The notes under the pieces were generated by a model. The model was not told the DNA's origin, did not search any database, and worked only from the letters and a program-made list of their open reading frames with translations. From positions 1 through 64,000 of the forward strand of contig NZ_JALDPT010000026.1 in the NCBI RefSeq assembly GCF_022695515.1: 64,000 nt of DNA, given 5' to 3'. The DNA is from Phenylobacterium aquaticum (lineage in GTDB: Bacteria > Pseudomonadota > Alphaproteobacteria > Caulobacterales > Caulobacteraceae). Below, piece by piece: positions 18,044-27,552 of this stretch. Every line of letters starts with the position of its first letter. The stretch's first letter is position 1. Both the position numbers and the translations under genes were made by a program.

Positions 18044-19915
18044 ATGACCCCCGCGGATGACCAGGCCGCCGTGCGCGCCGCCGCGCCGCCCTTCAAGCCT
18101 CTGGCCCAGAAGCCGCCGTCGGTGACGGTCGAGCGCCGGGAGGACGGCTCCATCCTGGTGCGCTCCACCCATGCGCCGGCGGAGGGGCCGCGCTCCATCG
18201 CCCAGCTGCTGGCCGACCGCGCCGCCGCCCATCCGGACCGGCCCTATCTGTTCCAGCGCGAACCGAACCACGGGCCCTGGCGCGGGGTGACCTATGGCCA
18301 GGCCAAGCAGGCGGCGGACTCGATCGCCCAGTGGCTGATCGACCGGGGCCTGACCGCCCGCGACAGCGTCATGGTCTTGTCCGGCAACGGCCTGGACCAC
18401 GGCCTCTTGATGCTGGGCTGCTATACGGCCGGCGTGCCGATCGCCCCGATCAGCCCGGCCTACAGCCTGATCTCCACCGACCACGCCAAGCTGAAGCACT
18501 GCTTCGCCACGGTGCGGCCCAAGGTGGTCTACGCCCAGGACGGGGTGATGTTCGCCCGCGCCTTCGAGACCCTGCGCGGGCTCGATCCGTCGCTCACCTT
18601 CGTGGTCTCGGACCATGCCGGCGAGGGCATGGTCGACTTCTCCGAGCTGATGAGCGTCAAGCCGATGCCGGCGGTCGAGGCGTCGCGCGCTCGGCTGGGC
18701 CATGATCACGTCGCCAAGTACCTGTTCACCTCCGGCTCCACCGGCATGCCCAAGGGCGTGCCCCAGACCCACGGCATGATGGCGGGCGTGATCGCCGGCC
18801 AGGAGGGCCTGCGCACCGAATGGCCGGAGGAGGGCGAGGTCACCCAGTCCCTGGAGTGGATGCCCTGGAGCCACATCTCGGCGGGCAATATCAGCTTCAA
18901 CGGCGTGCTCTGGGGCGGCGGCACCCTCTATCTGGACGAGGGCAAGCCGATCCCGGGCATGTTCGAGACCACCATCAAGAACCTCTATGAGGTGTCGCCG
19001 GCGGTGTTCGGCTCGGCGCCGATCGCCTTCGCCATGCTGGCCGAGGCGATGGAGAAGGACCCGGTGCTGCGCGCCTCGTTCTTCAAGAACCTGAAGTACA
19101 TGGGCTATGGGGGCGCGACGCTCTCCAACGACATCTATGACCGGATGCAGGCCCTGGCGATCGCCGAGACCGGCCACCGCATGCCGCTGACCACCATGTA
19201 CGGGGCGACGGAGACCCAAGGCATCACCGTGGTGCACTGGGCGACCGAGCGGGTCGGTCTGGTCGGACTGCCGCTGCCGGGGATCACGATCAAGCTTGTG
19301 CCGAACGGCGGCAAGCTGGAGGTGCGGGTCAAGGGGCCGACGGTCACCACCGGCTATCACAACGATGCGGCCAAGAGCGCCGAGGCCTTCGACGAGGAGG
19401 GCTTCTACAAGCTGGGCGACGCCGCCAAGTTCCTGAACCCCGACGACCCGAACGAGGGGCTGGTGTTCGATGGCCGGGTGACCGAGGACTTCAAGCTCGA
19501 CAGCGGCACCTGGGTCTCGGTCGGCACCCTGCGGCCCGACGTGGTGGCGGCCGCGACGCCCTATCTGCAGGACGTGGTGATCGCCGGCCAGGACAAGCCG
19601 TTCATCGGGGTGCTGGCCTGGCCCTCGGCCGCGGGCATGGCCGCGGCGTCCGCGGCGCCGGGGGATGGGACGCCTCTGGAAAAGCTGGCGGGGCTGGTCG
19701 CCGAGAAGCTGCGCGCCTTCAACGCCGAGGCGGGCGGGTCGTCGCGGCAGGTGGGCCGGTTCGTGATCCTGGCCGAGCCGCCGTCGATCGACGCGGGCGA
19801 GATCACCGACAAGGGCTATGTGAACCAGAGGGCCACGCTGGAGCGCCGCGCGGAGTTGGTGAAGGCCATCTACGCCGAACCGCCGGGGGCGGGGGTGGTG
19901 ACATTGAAGGCGTAG
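18044..19915 (+). CDS. feruloyl-CoA synthase-like AMP-dependent ligase
   Basis: A 623-residue acyl-CoA ligase. The adenylation motif is FTSGSTGMPKGV (about 225-236), followed by the ATE motif in YGATETQG. The DFKLDSGTWVSVGTLRP stretch is characteristic of feruloyl-CoA synthases rather than general acyl-CoA synthetases, and a conserved lysine lies in ITDKGY near the end. It would activate aromatic acids such as ferulate to CoA thioesters. ATG follows GGAGGAGAG; a start 45 bases upstream would lack a site. No hydratase/aldolase gene is adjacent, so the pathway is not confirmed. Confidence 0.75.
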   Translation: MTPADDQAAVRAAAPPFKPLAQKPPSVTVERREDGSILVRSTHAPAEGPRSIAQLLADRAAAHPDRPYLFQREPNHGPWRGVTYGQAKQAADSIAQWLIDRGLTARDSVMVLSGNGLDHGLLMLGCYTAGVPIAPISPAYSLISTDHAKLKHCFATVRPKVVYAQDGVMFARAFETLRGLDPSLTFVVSDHAGEGMVDFSELMSVKPMPAVEASRARLGHDHVAKYLFTSGSTGMPKGVPQTHGMMAGVIAGQEGLRTEWPEEGEVTQSLEWMPWSHISAGNISFNGVLWGGGTLYLDEGKPIPGMFETTIKNLYEVSPAVFGSAPIAFAMLAEAMEKDPVLRASFFKNLKYMGYGGATLSNDIYDRMQALAIAETGHRMPLTTMYGATETQGITVVHWATERVGLVGLPLPGITIKLVPNGGKLEVRVKGPTVTTGYHNDAAKSAEAFDEEGFYKLGDAAKFLNPDDPNEGLVFDGRVTEDFKLDSGTWVSVGTLRPDVVAAATPYLQDVVIAGQDKPFIGVLAWPSAAGMAAASAAPGDGTPLEKLAGLVAEKLRAFNAEAGGSSRQVGRFVILAEPPSIDAGEITDKGYVNQRATLERRAELVKAIYAEPPGAGVVTLKA

Positions 19916-20015
19916 GACGGCCCAGCCAGGCGCCACGAGGCTGGCGTTCCCGACGAATTCTGGCGCAATGTACCTATGAGCCCAGGTTGGGGCCATCTGC
20001 GGGGGGCCAAGGCGG

Positions 20016-20960
20016 ATGATGCTGATTCGATGTCTGGCCCTGGCGGCCGTGGCGAGCACGGGGCTCAGCGCGCTGACTTGGCTGACGCCGCTGGGCGTGC
20101 CCGACAAGGCGCCCGTATGGGACAAGGTAAAACCTTTTGGCCTGGACGGGACTTCACGGACCTTCACCGAGGCCGAGCTGCATGACCGCCTGAAGGCCGT
20201 GGATTGGTTTCCGAACGCCCACCCGCCCATGCCGCAGCCGGTGGCCAATGGCCACGGTGGGGCTGGGGCCTGCGGATTCTGCCATCTGCCCGACGGGGCC
20301 GGGCGACCTGAGAACGCCGCCTTGGCGGGGCTCCCGGCCGGATACATTGAAGAGCAGGTGGCCGCCTTTGCGGCGGGGCAGCGCCGACCACCGACAGGCG
20401 AATGGACCCCCAACACGCTGATGTCCAAAACCTCGGCGGAGATCACAGCCCCCGAAATCAAGGCTGCCGCCCTGTACTTCAGCCGCTTGAAGTTCGCCTC
20501 GCATGTTCGCGTGGTCGAGGCGGCCCAGATCCCACGGGCGACACCGATGGCCTATGTCTACAGCCTGGACAGGAGCCGGATGGAGCCCATCGGAGTTCGA
20601 ATTATCGAGGCGCCCGACGCGCCCGAGGGGTTCGAAAAGCGGGACCCACGCCTTCACTACACTGCGTTTGTGCCACCTGGGGCCGTTGCGAACGGGGCGG
20701 CGCTGGCACGCACCGGCGGCCCTGCGGCACAGCCTTGCGCCGCCTGCCATGGCGCTGGCCTCAAGGGCGGCATAGCCCCGCCCCTGGCGGGGCGGTCACC
20801 CAGCTACATCGCCCGCCAGCTGTTCTCCTTCCGGCTTGGCGTAAGGAACAATCCGGGTGCAGCGGCAATGGCGCCCGTGGCCGGGAAGCTGAGCGACCGC
20901 GACGTGGTGAGCCTGGCGGCCTATGCCGCCTCCCTGAAGCCCTTAGGCCTCAGACCTTAA
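20016..20960 (+). CDS. diheme cytochrome c (c4-like), periplasmic
   Basis: A 314-residue secreted cytochrome with a hydrophobic signal segment (about 1-20) and two heme-attachment motifs, C86-GF-C-H90 and C241-AA-C-H245, in two repeated c-type domains separated by an insert (about 165-225). It probably carries electrons in the periplasm. Codon use looks less G/C-biased at third positions than in neighbouring genes. The last 11 bases overlap the convergent iminopeptidase gene. No oxidase or dehydrogenase partner is next to it. Confidence 0.8.
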   Translation: MMLIRCLALAAVASTGLSALTWLTPLGVPDKAPVWDKVKPFGLDGTSRTFTEAELHDRLKAVDWFPNAHPPMPQPVANGHGGAGACGFCHLPDGAGRPENAALAGLPAGYIEEQVAAFAAGQRRPPTGEWTPNTLMSKTSAEITAPEIKAAALYFSRLKFASHVRVVEAAQIPRATPMAYVYSLDRSRMEPIGVRIIEAPDAPEGFEKRDPRLHYTAFVPPGAVANGAALARTGGPAAQPCAACHGAGLKGGIAPPLAGRSPSYIARQLFSFRLGVRNNPGAAAMAPVAGKLSDRDVVSLAAYAASLKPLGLRP

Positions 20961-21951
20961 GCGCCTGATCCGTCGCCCGGACCAGGGCGTCGACGATGCC
21001 GGGCTCGGTGGAGGCGTGGCCGGCGTCCCAGACCACCTCGAAGCGGGCCTCGGGCCAGGCGGTCTTGAGGTTCCAGGCGCTCTCCATCGGAGTGACGACG
21101 TCGAAGCGGCCCTGGACGATCCAGCCGGGGATGCCGCGGATCTTGCCGATGTTCTTCAGGATCCAGCCGTCTTCCGAGAAGAAGCCCTTGTTGGCGAAGA
21201 AGTGGCATTCGATCCGCGCGAAGGCGATGGCGAAATCGATCTCGTTGAACTTGGACGGCCGGGCCTCGGGCCCGCGGATCGAGATGGTGTCGCCCTCCCA
21301 CTGGCTCCAGGCCTGGGCGGCCTCGGCCTGGACGCGGCGGTCCTTGTGGGTGAGGCGCTTGTGGAAGGCGGTGACCATGTCGCCGCGCTCGGCCTCCGGG
21401 ATCGGGGCGCAAAACCGGGCCCAGGCGTCCGGGAACAGGATCGAGGCGCCGTCCTGGTAGAACCACTTCAGCTCGCGCTGGGTCAGCAGGAAGACGCCGC
21501 GCAGGACGATGGCCTCGACCCGCTGGGGGTGGGTGATGGCGTAGGCCAGCGCCAGGGTGGAACCCCAGGAGCCGCCGAACACCGTCCACTTCTCGATGCC
21601 GAGGTGGATGCGTAGACGCTCGATGTCGTCGATCAGCGACCAGGTGGTGTTGTCCTCCAGGCTGGCGTTGGGCCGCGACTTGCCGCAGCCGCGCTGGTCG
21701 AACAGGACCATGCGCCACTTCGAGGGATCGAAGAACCGCCGCATGGTCGGGTTGATCGCCCCGCCCGGGCCGCCGTGCAGGATGACGCAGGGCTTGCCGT
21801 TCGGGTTGCCGCACTCCTCATAGAAGATCTCGTGCGCACCGCCGGTGGGCAGCCAGCCATGGGCGAAGGGCTCGTTCTCATGGAACAGGCCGCGCCGGTT
21901 GGCGGTGGACGACATGGTGGGAGGCGGGGAATATCGTTCCATCCCCGCCAT
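20950..21951 (-). CDS. pip: prolyl iminopeptidase
   Basis: An alpha/beta-hydrolase peptidase that removes N-terminal proline. Of 333 residues, the nucleophile is S128 in GGSWGS, the oxyanion motif is LHGGPGG (about 58-64) and DQRGCGKS follows. The catalytic His is in DAGHAS near the C terminus. Several in-frame starts are possible (21951, 21942, 21915) and none has a clear Shine-Dalgarno, so the first 12 residues are uncertain. Confidence 0.9.
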   Translation of the reverse strand: MAGMERYSPPPTMSSTANRRGLFHENEPFAHGWLPTGGAHEIFYEECGNPNGKPCVILHGGPGGAINPTMRRFFDPSKWRMVLFDQRGCGKSRPNASLEDNTTWSLIDDIERLRIHLGIEKWTVFGGSWGSTLALAYAITHPQRVEAIVLRGVFLLTQRELKWFYQDGASILFPDAWARFCAPIPEAERGDMVTAFHKRLTHKDRRVQAEAAQAWSQWEGDTISIRGPEARPSKFNEIDFAIAFARIECHFFANKGFFSEDGWILKNIGKIRGIPGWIVQGRFDVVTPMESAWNLKTAWPEARFEVVWDAGHASTEPGIVDALVRATDQALKV

Positions 21952-22041
21952 TAGAGCGCGTTCGTCCGAGACCGGAAAGCGCTGTTGCGCCCGATCGGTC
22001 TCAAACTTTGCGATGTGCGTTCTTCGGGCGACGGCCCGCCG

Positions 22042-23064
22042 CTAGGCGGGGAAGCGCCGGGCCATCCAGTCGAGGAGGATGCGGTTCACTTCGTCGGGCT
22101 TTTCCTGCTGGGTCCAGTGGCCGGAGCCCTTGATCAGCACCTTTTCCAGATCCCCGATCCGGTCCTCCATGCCGTCGGCGGCGGACGGCGGCAGGACGGC
22201 GTCGAGCTCGGCCATCACCATCAGGCAGGGCAGGTTGTCGATGCGGGTCGGCAGGTCGGCCGAGCGTTCCCAGTTGCGGGTGAAGTTGCGGTACCAGTTG
22301 ATGCCGCCGGTGAAGCCTGTGGCCTCGAAGGACTCGACGAAGGCGGCCAGTTCGTCCGCATTGAGCAGCTGGCCGTGGGTGTCGGACTTGTCCCACTGGG
22401 CGAGCAGCTCGCGGAAGGCGAAGGTCGACTGGCCCTCGGGGGCCTTGCCCTGGGGATCCAGGGCGCTGGCGGTCGGCGCGTCGGGCGCCGTGGCCATGGC
22501 CTCGGCCTTGCGCATGAAGAAGCGGATGGTCTTGTCGACATCGGCGCCCAGCGCCTTGTCCGCCTCGCCGGGCTTCTGGAACCAGACGATGTACATGTCC
22601 TCGCCCAGCGCCATGCGCATCAGGGCGATGGGGTCCATGGGCTGGCGCTGCATGAAGGGCGTGTTGAGCCCGATGACGCCGGCCGTGCGGGTGGGATGCA
22701 TCAGGGGCATCATCCAGACGATCAGGCCGCCCCAGTCGTGGCCGCAGAACACCGCCTTGTCGGCGCCGACATGATCGAGCAGACCGACCAGGTCACCGGT
22801 CAGATGCTCCAGGTCGTAGTCGGTGACCGCGTCAGGCCGGGAGGTGAGGCCATAGCCGCGCTGGTCCGGGGCGATGGCCCAGACCCCGGCGGCCTCGCAG
22901 GCCTTGAGCTGATGGCGCCAGGAGAAGGCCAGTTCCGGGAAGCCGTGGCAGAAGACGATCGGCACGCCCTTCCCGCGGGGGCCCACCTCATAATAGGCCA
23001 TGTCGATCCCGTTGACCTTCGCGTGCTGGACGGGCGGCATCTGGCGGGCGAGGGCTGAGGACAT
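22042..23064 (-). CDS. alpha/beta hydrolase, epoxide hydrolase-like (second copy)
   Basis: A 340-residue enzyme with HGFPELAFSW (40-49), nucleophile D110 in GHDWGG and catalytic H316 in GSGHW. It shares the GHWTQQE-x-P-x-EVN ending with the hydrolase at 16974-17939, so the two are related paralogues. The start was chosen at the ATG with AGGGAAA upstream; a longer form from 23121 is possible. It is divergent from the Bcr/CflA efflux gene. The substrate is unknown. Confidence 0.85.
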   Translation of the reverse strand: MSSALARQMPPVQHAKVNGIDMAYYEVGPRGKGVPIVFCHGFPELAFSWRHQLKACEAAGVWAIAPDQRGYGLTSRPDAVTDYDLEHLTGDLVGLLDHVGADKAVFCGHDWGGLIVWMMPLMHPTRTAGVIGLNTPFMQRQPMDPIALMRMALGEDMYIVWFQKPGEADKALGADVDKTIRFFMRKAEAMATAPDAPTASALDPQGKAPEGQSTFAFRELLAQWDKSDTHGQLLNADELAAFVESFEATGFTGGINWYRNFTRNWERSADLPTRIDNLPCLMVMAELDAVLPPSAADGMEDRIGDLEKVLIKGSGHWTQQEKPDEVNRILLDWMARRFPA

Positions 23065-23171
23065 GGCGTTTTCCCTGATGAACGGCTCTTGGCGCATCTT
23101 TGCTGGCTTCCCACGGGGCAAGGCAAGCGCTTGAGGGTGTTTCCCCGCGCACGGCCAGATAGAAGGGGGCG

Positions 23172-24389
23172 ATGACCGAGTCCCGACGCGCCGACGAAGT
23201 GAAAGTCCCCTGGGGGCTGGTGATCCTGCTGGGGTCGATGACCGCGCTCGGGCCCATGGCGATCGACATGTACCTGCCCAGCCTGCCGGCGATCGGGGCG
23301 GGGCTGCACGCCAGCGCGGCCGAGACCCAGGCGACGGTCGCCGCCTTCCTGGCGGGCATGGCGTTCGGGCAGCTCATCTATGGGCCGGCCTCGGACCGGC
23401 TGGGACGGCGGGGGCCGGTGCTGGTGGGCGCGCTGATCTATATTGCGGCCTCGGTGGTCTGCGGGCTCGCCACCTCGGCGCCCATGCTGATCGCTGCGCG
23501 GTTCGTCCAGGCGCTGGGCGGCTGCGCCGGGGCGGTGGTGGCCCGCGCCGTGGTGCGCGACCAGTTCAATCACACCGAGACGGCGCGGATGCTGTCCCTG
23601 CTGACCTTGGTCATGGGCCTGGCGCCGGTGCTGGCCCCGCTGCTGGGCGGCGCCGTGCTGGCCCTGGGCGGCTGGCGGGCCAACTTCATCGTCCTGACCC
23701 TGTTCGGCGTCGCCATCGCGCTCGCCGCCTTCTTCCGCCTGCCGGAGACCCGCTCGGCGGAGACGGCGGCGCACGCCAGCACCGAGAGCCCGCTGCAGGC
23801 CTATCTGGCCCTGTTCGGCCAGAGGCGGCTGGTGGGCTACGCTTTGGCCGGCTGCCTGAACGGGGCCTGCCTGTTCACCTATATCTCCGCCTCGCCGGAG
23901 CTGCTGATCAAGACCTACGGCATCTCGCCCCAGGGCTTCGGCTGGGTGTTCGGCCTGAACGCGGTGGGGCTGATCGGGGCAGGCCAGATCAACCGCCTGG
24001 TGCTGCGCCATTTCACGCCGGACGAGGTGCTGGCCAAGGCGAGCCTGGTGGCGGTGGGGGTGGCGTTCCTGATGATGCTGGCCGCCGTGAGCGGGATCGG
24101 CGGCCGTTGGACGATCCTGCCGCTGCTGTTCGCGTTGCTGGCCAGCTATGGCTTCATGCAGGGCAACACCATGGCCGGGGCGCTCAATGTCGACCCGCGC
24201 CGGGCGGGGTCGATTTCGGCCCTGATGGGGGCGGCGAGCTTTGCGACCGGGGCCATCGCCTCGACCGCGACGGGCGTCTTCCACGACGGCACGCCCAGGC
24301 CCATGGCCATCACCATGCTGGTGGCGCTGATCGGCTCGGCCCTGGCCCTGCGGGTGCTGGCGCCCCGACTGGAGCGGACTCAGGCCTGA
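23172..24389 (+). CDS. Bcr/CflA family multidrug efflux MFS transporter
   Basis: A 405-residue major-facilitator protein with 12 predicted membrane helices. Family marks are MAIDMYLPSLPAI in helix 1 and the loop 2-3 motif YGPASDRLGRRGP. The proton-antiport motif region reads GLAPVLAPLLGGAVL. Members export bicyclomycin, chloramphenicol or related compounds; the actual substrate is unknown. The last 10 bases overlap the convergent DUF423 gene. Confidence 0.88.
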   Translation: MTESRRADEVKVPWGLVILLGSMTALGPMAIDMYLPSLPAIGAGLHASAAETQATVAAFLAGMAFGQLIYGPASDRLGRRGPVLVGALIYIAASVVCGLATSAPMLIAARFVQALGGCAGAVVARAVVRDQFNHTETARMLSLLTLVMGLAPVLAPLLGGAVLALGGWRANFIVLTLFGVAIALAAFFRLPETRSAETAAHASTESPLQAYLALFGQRRLVGYALAGCLNGACLFTYISASPELLIKTYGISPQGFGWVFGLNAVGLIGAGQINRLVLRHFTPDEVLAKASLVAVGVAFLMMLAAVSGIGGRWTILPLLFALLASYGFMQGNTMAGALNVDPRRAGSISALMGAASFATGAIASTATGVFHDGTPRPMAITMLVALIGSALALRVLAPRLERTQA

Positions 24390-24760
24390 GGCTTGTCCAC
24401 GCCGGCGGCGGCCCAGACCAGGGTCGCCCAGCCGGCCAGGAACAGGAGGCCGCCGATCGGGGTGATCGCCCCGAACCAGCGCGGCGCCCCGAAGGCCATG
24501 GCGTAGAGGCTGCCTGAGAAGAACACGACGCCGGACAGGAAGAACTTCGGGGCCAGTCGCGCCCGCACCGCGCCGATGTTCATGAAGGTCGCGCAGGCGA
24601 AGGTGGCCATGGTGTGCATGAAGCCGTACTGGGCGCCGAGCTTCAGCCACTCCTTGGCCTGGGGGTCGGAAATCCCGTGGGCCGCGAAGGCGCCCACGGC
24701 GACGGAGATGAAGCCGCCGGCCGCGGCCAGCGTCATCCAGGTGCGACGATCCCAGGCCAA
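24380..24760 (-). CDS. DUF423 membrane protein
   Basis: A 126-residue protein with four hydrophobic helices and the family motif GAFAAHG (about 23-29), followed by QYGFMHTMA and FSGSLYAM. DUF423 function is unknown. It is the last gene of an apparent minus-strand operon, starting 11 bases after the amidase stop. Confidence 0.88.
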   Translation of the reverse strand: MAWDRRTWMTLAAAGGFISVAVGAFAAHGISDPQAKEWLKLGAQYGFMHTMATFACATFMNIGAVRARLAPKFFLSGVVFFSGSLYAMAFGAPRWFGAITPIGGLLFLAGWATLVWAAAGVDKPQA

Positions 24761-24771
24761 AGGCGTGTCCC

Positions 24772-26202
24772 TTACCCCCAGAGCCGCGGACGGCGGCTCT
24801 TCCAGGGCGCCTCTTTCTCAAGTTGCGCGCTCAAGCGGAAGAGGGTGGCTTCATCGGCGTAGCGGGCGGTGAACATCATGCCGATCGGCAGGCCGGCGGA
24901 ATCCTGCTCCAGAGGCAGGGAGATCGAGGGCTGGCCGGAGAAGTTGAACGGCGGGGTGAAGGGGAAGACGGCGCCCTGGCGGCGGTTGACCTCGGCGGGC
25001 TCCAGCGTGGTCGGGTCCATGTGGCCGATGACTGGCACGGGGGTGCCCAGCACCGGGCAGAGATAGACGTCCCAGTCCTCGAAGAAGCTCAGGGTCTGGC
25101 GGTTGAGCATCCGCAGTTCCTGCATCGCGTAGAGCGCCTGGGCGCCGGTCACCTTGCGGCCGCCCTTGAGGGCCGCCCAGGTGAGGGGTTCAAGTTCGTC
25201 CGGCTCCGGCTCGCGGCCGATGCGCTCGATCAGGCGCTGCATGCCGGCGGCGAAGTTGGCGCCCGAGAGCGGGGCGCGGGCCGTGTAGAGCTTGCGATAG
25301 TCGATGCCGAGGCCCTTCTCGACCACTTCATGGCCTAGGCCTTTCAGCAGGGCGGCGGTGCGTTCCAGGGCGGCCTGGACCTCCGGATCAATCGGCCGGC
25401 CCGACGGGGTTTCACCGGACCAGGCGATGCGCAGGCGACCGGGGCTCTGCTCGATCTCCTCCATATAGGGGCGCGCCTTGGGCGGGGCCGGATAGGGGGC
25501 GCCGGGCTCGGGCACGCCGGTGACATCGAGCATGGCGGCCGAGTCGCGCACGGTGCGGCTGACCACGTGATCGACCACGAAGCCGGCGGCGTAGTCGAAG
25601 CCATCGGGCAGATTGGGGTTGCGGTCGCGGGTGACCTTCAGGCCCACCAGGCCGCAGCAGGCGGCGGGGATGCGGATGGAGCCCAGGCCGTCGCTGGCAT
25701 GGGCCAGGGGGACGATGCCGGCCGCCACGGCGGAGGCGGAACCGCCGGAGGAACCGCCGGCGATGTGGTCCGGATTCCAGGGATTGCGGCAGGGGCCGAG
25801 ATGGCCGCCTTCGGTGGTGCCGGTGATGCCGTATTCCGGAGTGTTGGTGCGGCCGAGCGGGATGACGCCCGCGGCGCGGTAGCGGGCGGTGAGCCCGCCG
25901 TCGCGGTCGTCGACGACGTTTCTGGCGAAACGGCTGCCATAGCTGTTCTGCCAGCCGGCCACCGGCATGCCGAGGTCCTTGATCAGGAAGGGCACGCCCT
26001 TGAAGGGGCCGTCGGGCAGGGGGCCCTTGGCGCGGGCGCGGGCCTCGTCAAAGGCGGACCAGACCACCGCATTGAGGGTTCCATTGTGGCGCTCGACCCG
26101 CTCGATCGCGGCCTCGACCAGCTCGGTGGGCGTCACCTCGCCCTTGGCGACGAGGGCGGCGAGGCCGAGGCCGTCATGTTCGGAATAGTCGGGAAGGCTC
26201 AT
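24772..26202 (-). CDS. amidase signature family hydrolase
   Basis: A 476-residue amidase. The Ser-cisSer-Lys triad is visible as K75 (LIKDLG), S151 in GGSSGGS and S175 in SDGLGSIRIPA; the 24-residue spacing between the serines fits known enzymes. AAGGATGA supplies the Shine-Dalgarno. It lies 7 bases after the class III aminotransferase, so both may serve the same amide or amino compound; the substrate is not identifiable. Confidence 0.9.
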   Translation of the reverse strand: MSLPDYSEHDGLGLAALVAKGEVTPTELVEAAIERVERHNGTLNAVVWSAFDEARARAKGPLPDGPFKGVPFLIKDLGMPVAGWQNSYGSRFARNVVDDRDGGLTARYRAAGVIPLGRTNTPEYGITGTTEGGHLGPCRNPWNPDHIAGGSSGGSASAVAAGIVPLAHASDGLGSIRIPAACCGLVGLKVTRDRNPNLPDGFDYAAGFVVDHVVSRTVRDSAAMLDVTGVPEPGAPYPAPPKARPYMEEIEQSPGRLRIAWSGETPSGRPIDPEVQAALERTAALLKGLGHEVVEKGLGIDYRKLYTARAPLSGANFAAGMQRLIERIGREPEPDELEPLTWAALKGGRKVTGAQALYAMQELRMLNRQTLSFFEDWDVYLCPVLGTPVPVIGHMDPTTLEPAEVNRRQGAVFPFTPPFNFSGQPSISLPLEQDSAGLPIGMMFTARYADEATLFRLSAQLEKEAPWKSRRPRLWG

Positions 26203-26209
26203 GCGCGGA

Positions 26210-27484
26210 TCATCCTTGGGCCGTGAGGAACGCCATCTTCTCCACCGGACCGAGGTCCGGCGCCTGACGCTTGAGCGCCGCGAAGGCGGCCTCGGCGGCG
26301 TCGAGGGCGCCGTCGATGTCGGCCTCGGTCATGGCCGCGCACATGAACATGTTATGCCACGGGTGCACATAGACGCCGCGCGCCAGCATCTCGCTGGACC
26401 AGCAGAAGCCCTTGCGCAGGTCGGGGTCGTCGTCGAACAGGAACAGCGGCATCTGGACCGGCCCGGTGACCCTCAGGCCGAAGCCCGCCGCGCCGGCGCG
26501 GGCCTTGAGGCCATCGCAGAGACGGCGGCCCAGGCTTTCAAGCCGCTGGAGATAGTCGGTCTCGCGCACCAGCCGGAGGGTCTCCAGCGCCGCGGCCATG
26601 GGTGCGGCCTCGTACCAGAAGGAGCCGGTCACATAGATGGAGGCGGCGGCCTTGCGGGCCTTGTCCGAGCCCAGCAGGGCGGAGATGGCGTGGCCGTTGG
26701 CCAGGCACTTGCCCCAGCTCGAGAGGTCCGGCTGGATCCCCATCAGCGACCAGCTGCAGTCGCTGGTCAGCCGCAGGCCGGCGCGGACGTCATCGACCAC
26801 CAGGAGGGCGCCGGTCTGGTCGCAGAGCTCGCGGGCGCGGCGGGCATAGGCGGGATCGGGCGCGGCCTGGTCGATGAAGGCGTCGTGCTTGAAGGGGGCG
26901 GCGAAGATGGCGGCCAGATCGTCGCCGGCTTCGGCCACCGCGGCCTCCAGGCTGGCGACGTCATTGTAGTCGCAGAGGATCTGGCTGGCCTTGTCGGTGG
27001 GAATGGTGCCGGCGGGGCGGCCGACGCACCAGGGCGCCGCGCCGTGATAGGCGCCCTTGGCCCGGATGATGGTCTTGCGGCGCGTATGGGCGCGGGCGGT
27101 GACCAGGGCCATGGAGGTGGCGTCCGTTCCGTTCTTGCAGAAGATCGCCCAGTCGGCGTGGGTGACCATGCCGGTGAGGGTCTCGGCCAGCTGGACGATC
27201 AGCTCGGTCGGTCCGGTGAGGGTGTCGCCGATCCCCAGCTGGCGGACATAGGCGGCGTCGATCTCCGGCTGGCCATAGCCGAACAGGTTCGGGCCGTAGG
27301 CGCACATGAAGTCGAGATAGCGCCGGCCGTCGACATCCCACAGATGGGCGCCTTCGCCGCGGGCGAAGAACTGGGGATAGTCCTCGGGCAAGAGGCCCAC
27401 GGACTGGTGGCCATACATGCCGCCGGGAATGACGGCCTGGGCCCGCTCGCGGAGCGCCCGGTCCCGACTGTTCGTACGATCCAT
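26210..27484 (-). CDS. class III PLP-dependent aminotransferase (glutamate-1-semialdehyde mutase-like)
   Basis: A 424-residue fold-type I PLP enzyme. Landmarks are NGTDATSMALVTARAHTRR (phosphate site), YHGAAPWC, the cofactor aspartate in VVDDVRAGLR and the Schiff-base lysine in SSWGKCLANGH. It resembles glutamate-1-semialdehyde aminomutases, but variants such as DDVRAG instead of DEVRTG suggest a different substrate. It is the first gene of the aminotransferase-amidase-DUF423 operon and is divergent from the DUF1176 gene. Confidence 0.82.
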   Translation of the reverse strand: MDRTNSRDRALRERAQAVIPGGMYGHQSVGLLPEDYPQFFARGEGAHLWDVDGRRYLDFMCAYGPNLFGYGQPEIDAAYVRQLGIGDTLTGPTELIVQLAETLTGMVTHADWAIFCKNGTDATSMALVTARAHTRRKTIIRAKGAYHGAAPWCVGRPAGTIPTDKASQILCDYNDVASLEAAVAEAGDDLAAIFAAPFKHDAFIDQAAPDPAYARRARELCDQTGALLVVDDVRAGLRLTSDCSWSLMGIQPDLSSWGKCLANGHAISALLGSDKARKAAASIYVTGSFWYEAAPMAAALETLRLVRETDYLQRLESLGRRLCDGLKARAGAAGFGLRVTGPVQMPLFLFDDDPDLRKGFCWSSEMLARGVYVHPWHNMFMCAAMTEADIDGALDAAEAAFAALKRQAPDLGPVEKMAFLTAQG

Positions 27485-27552
27485 TTCCGCGCTCCGTGGT
27501 TGCCTGGAAGGCAGCTTAACCCCACCCTGTCGTCGGGCAACGGGAAGGCGAC

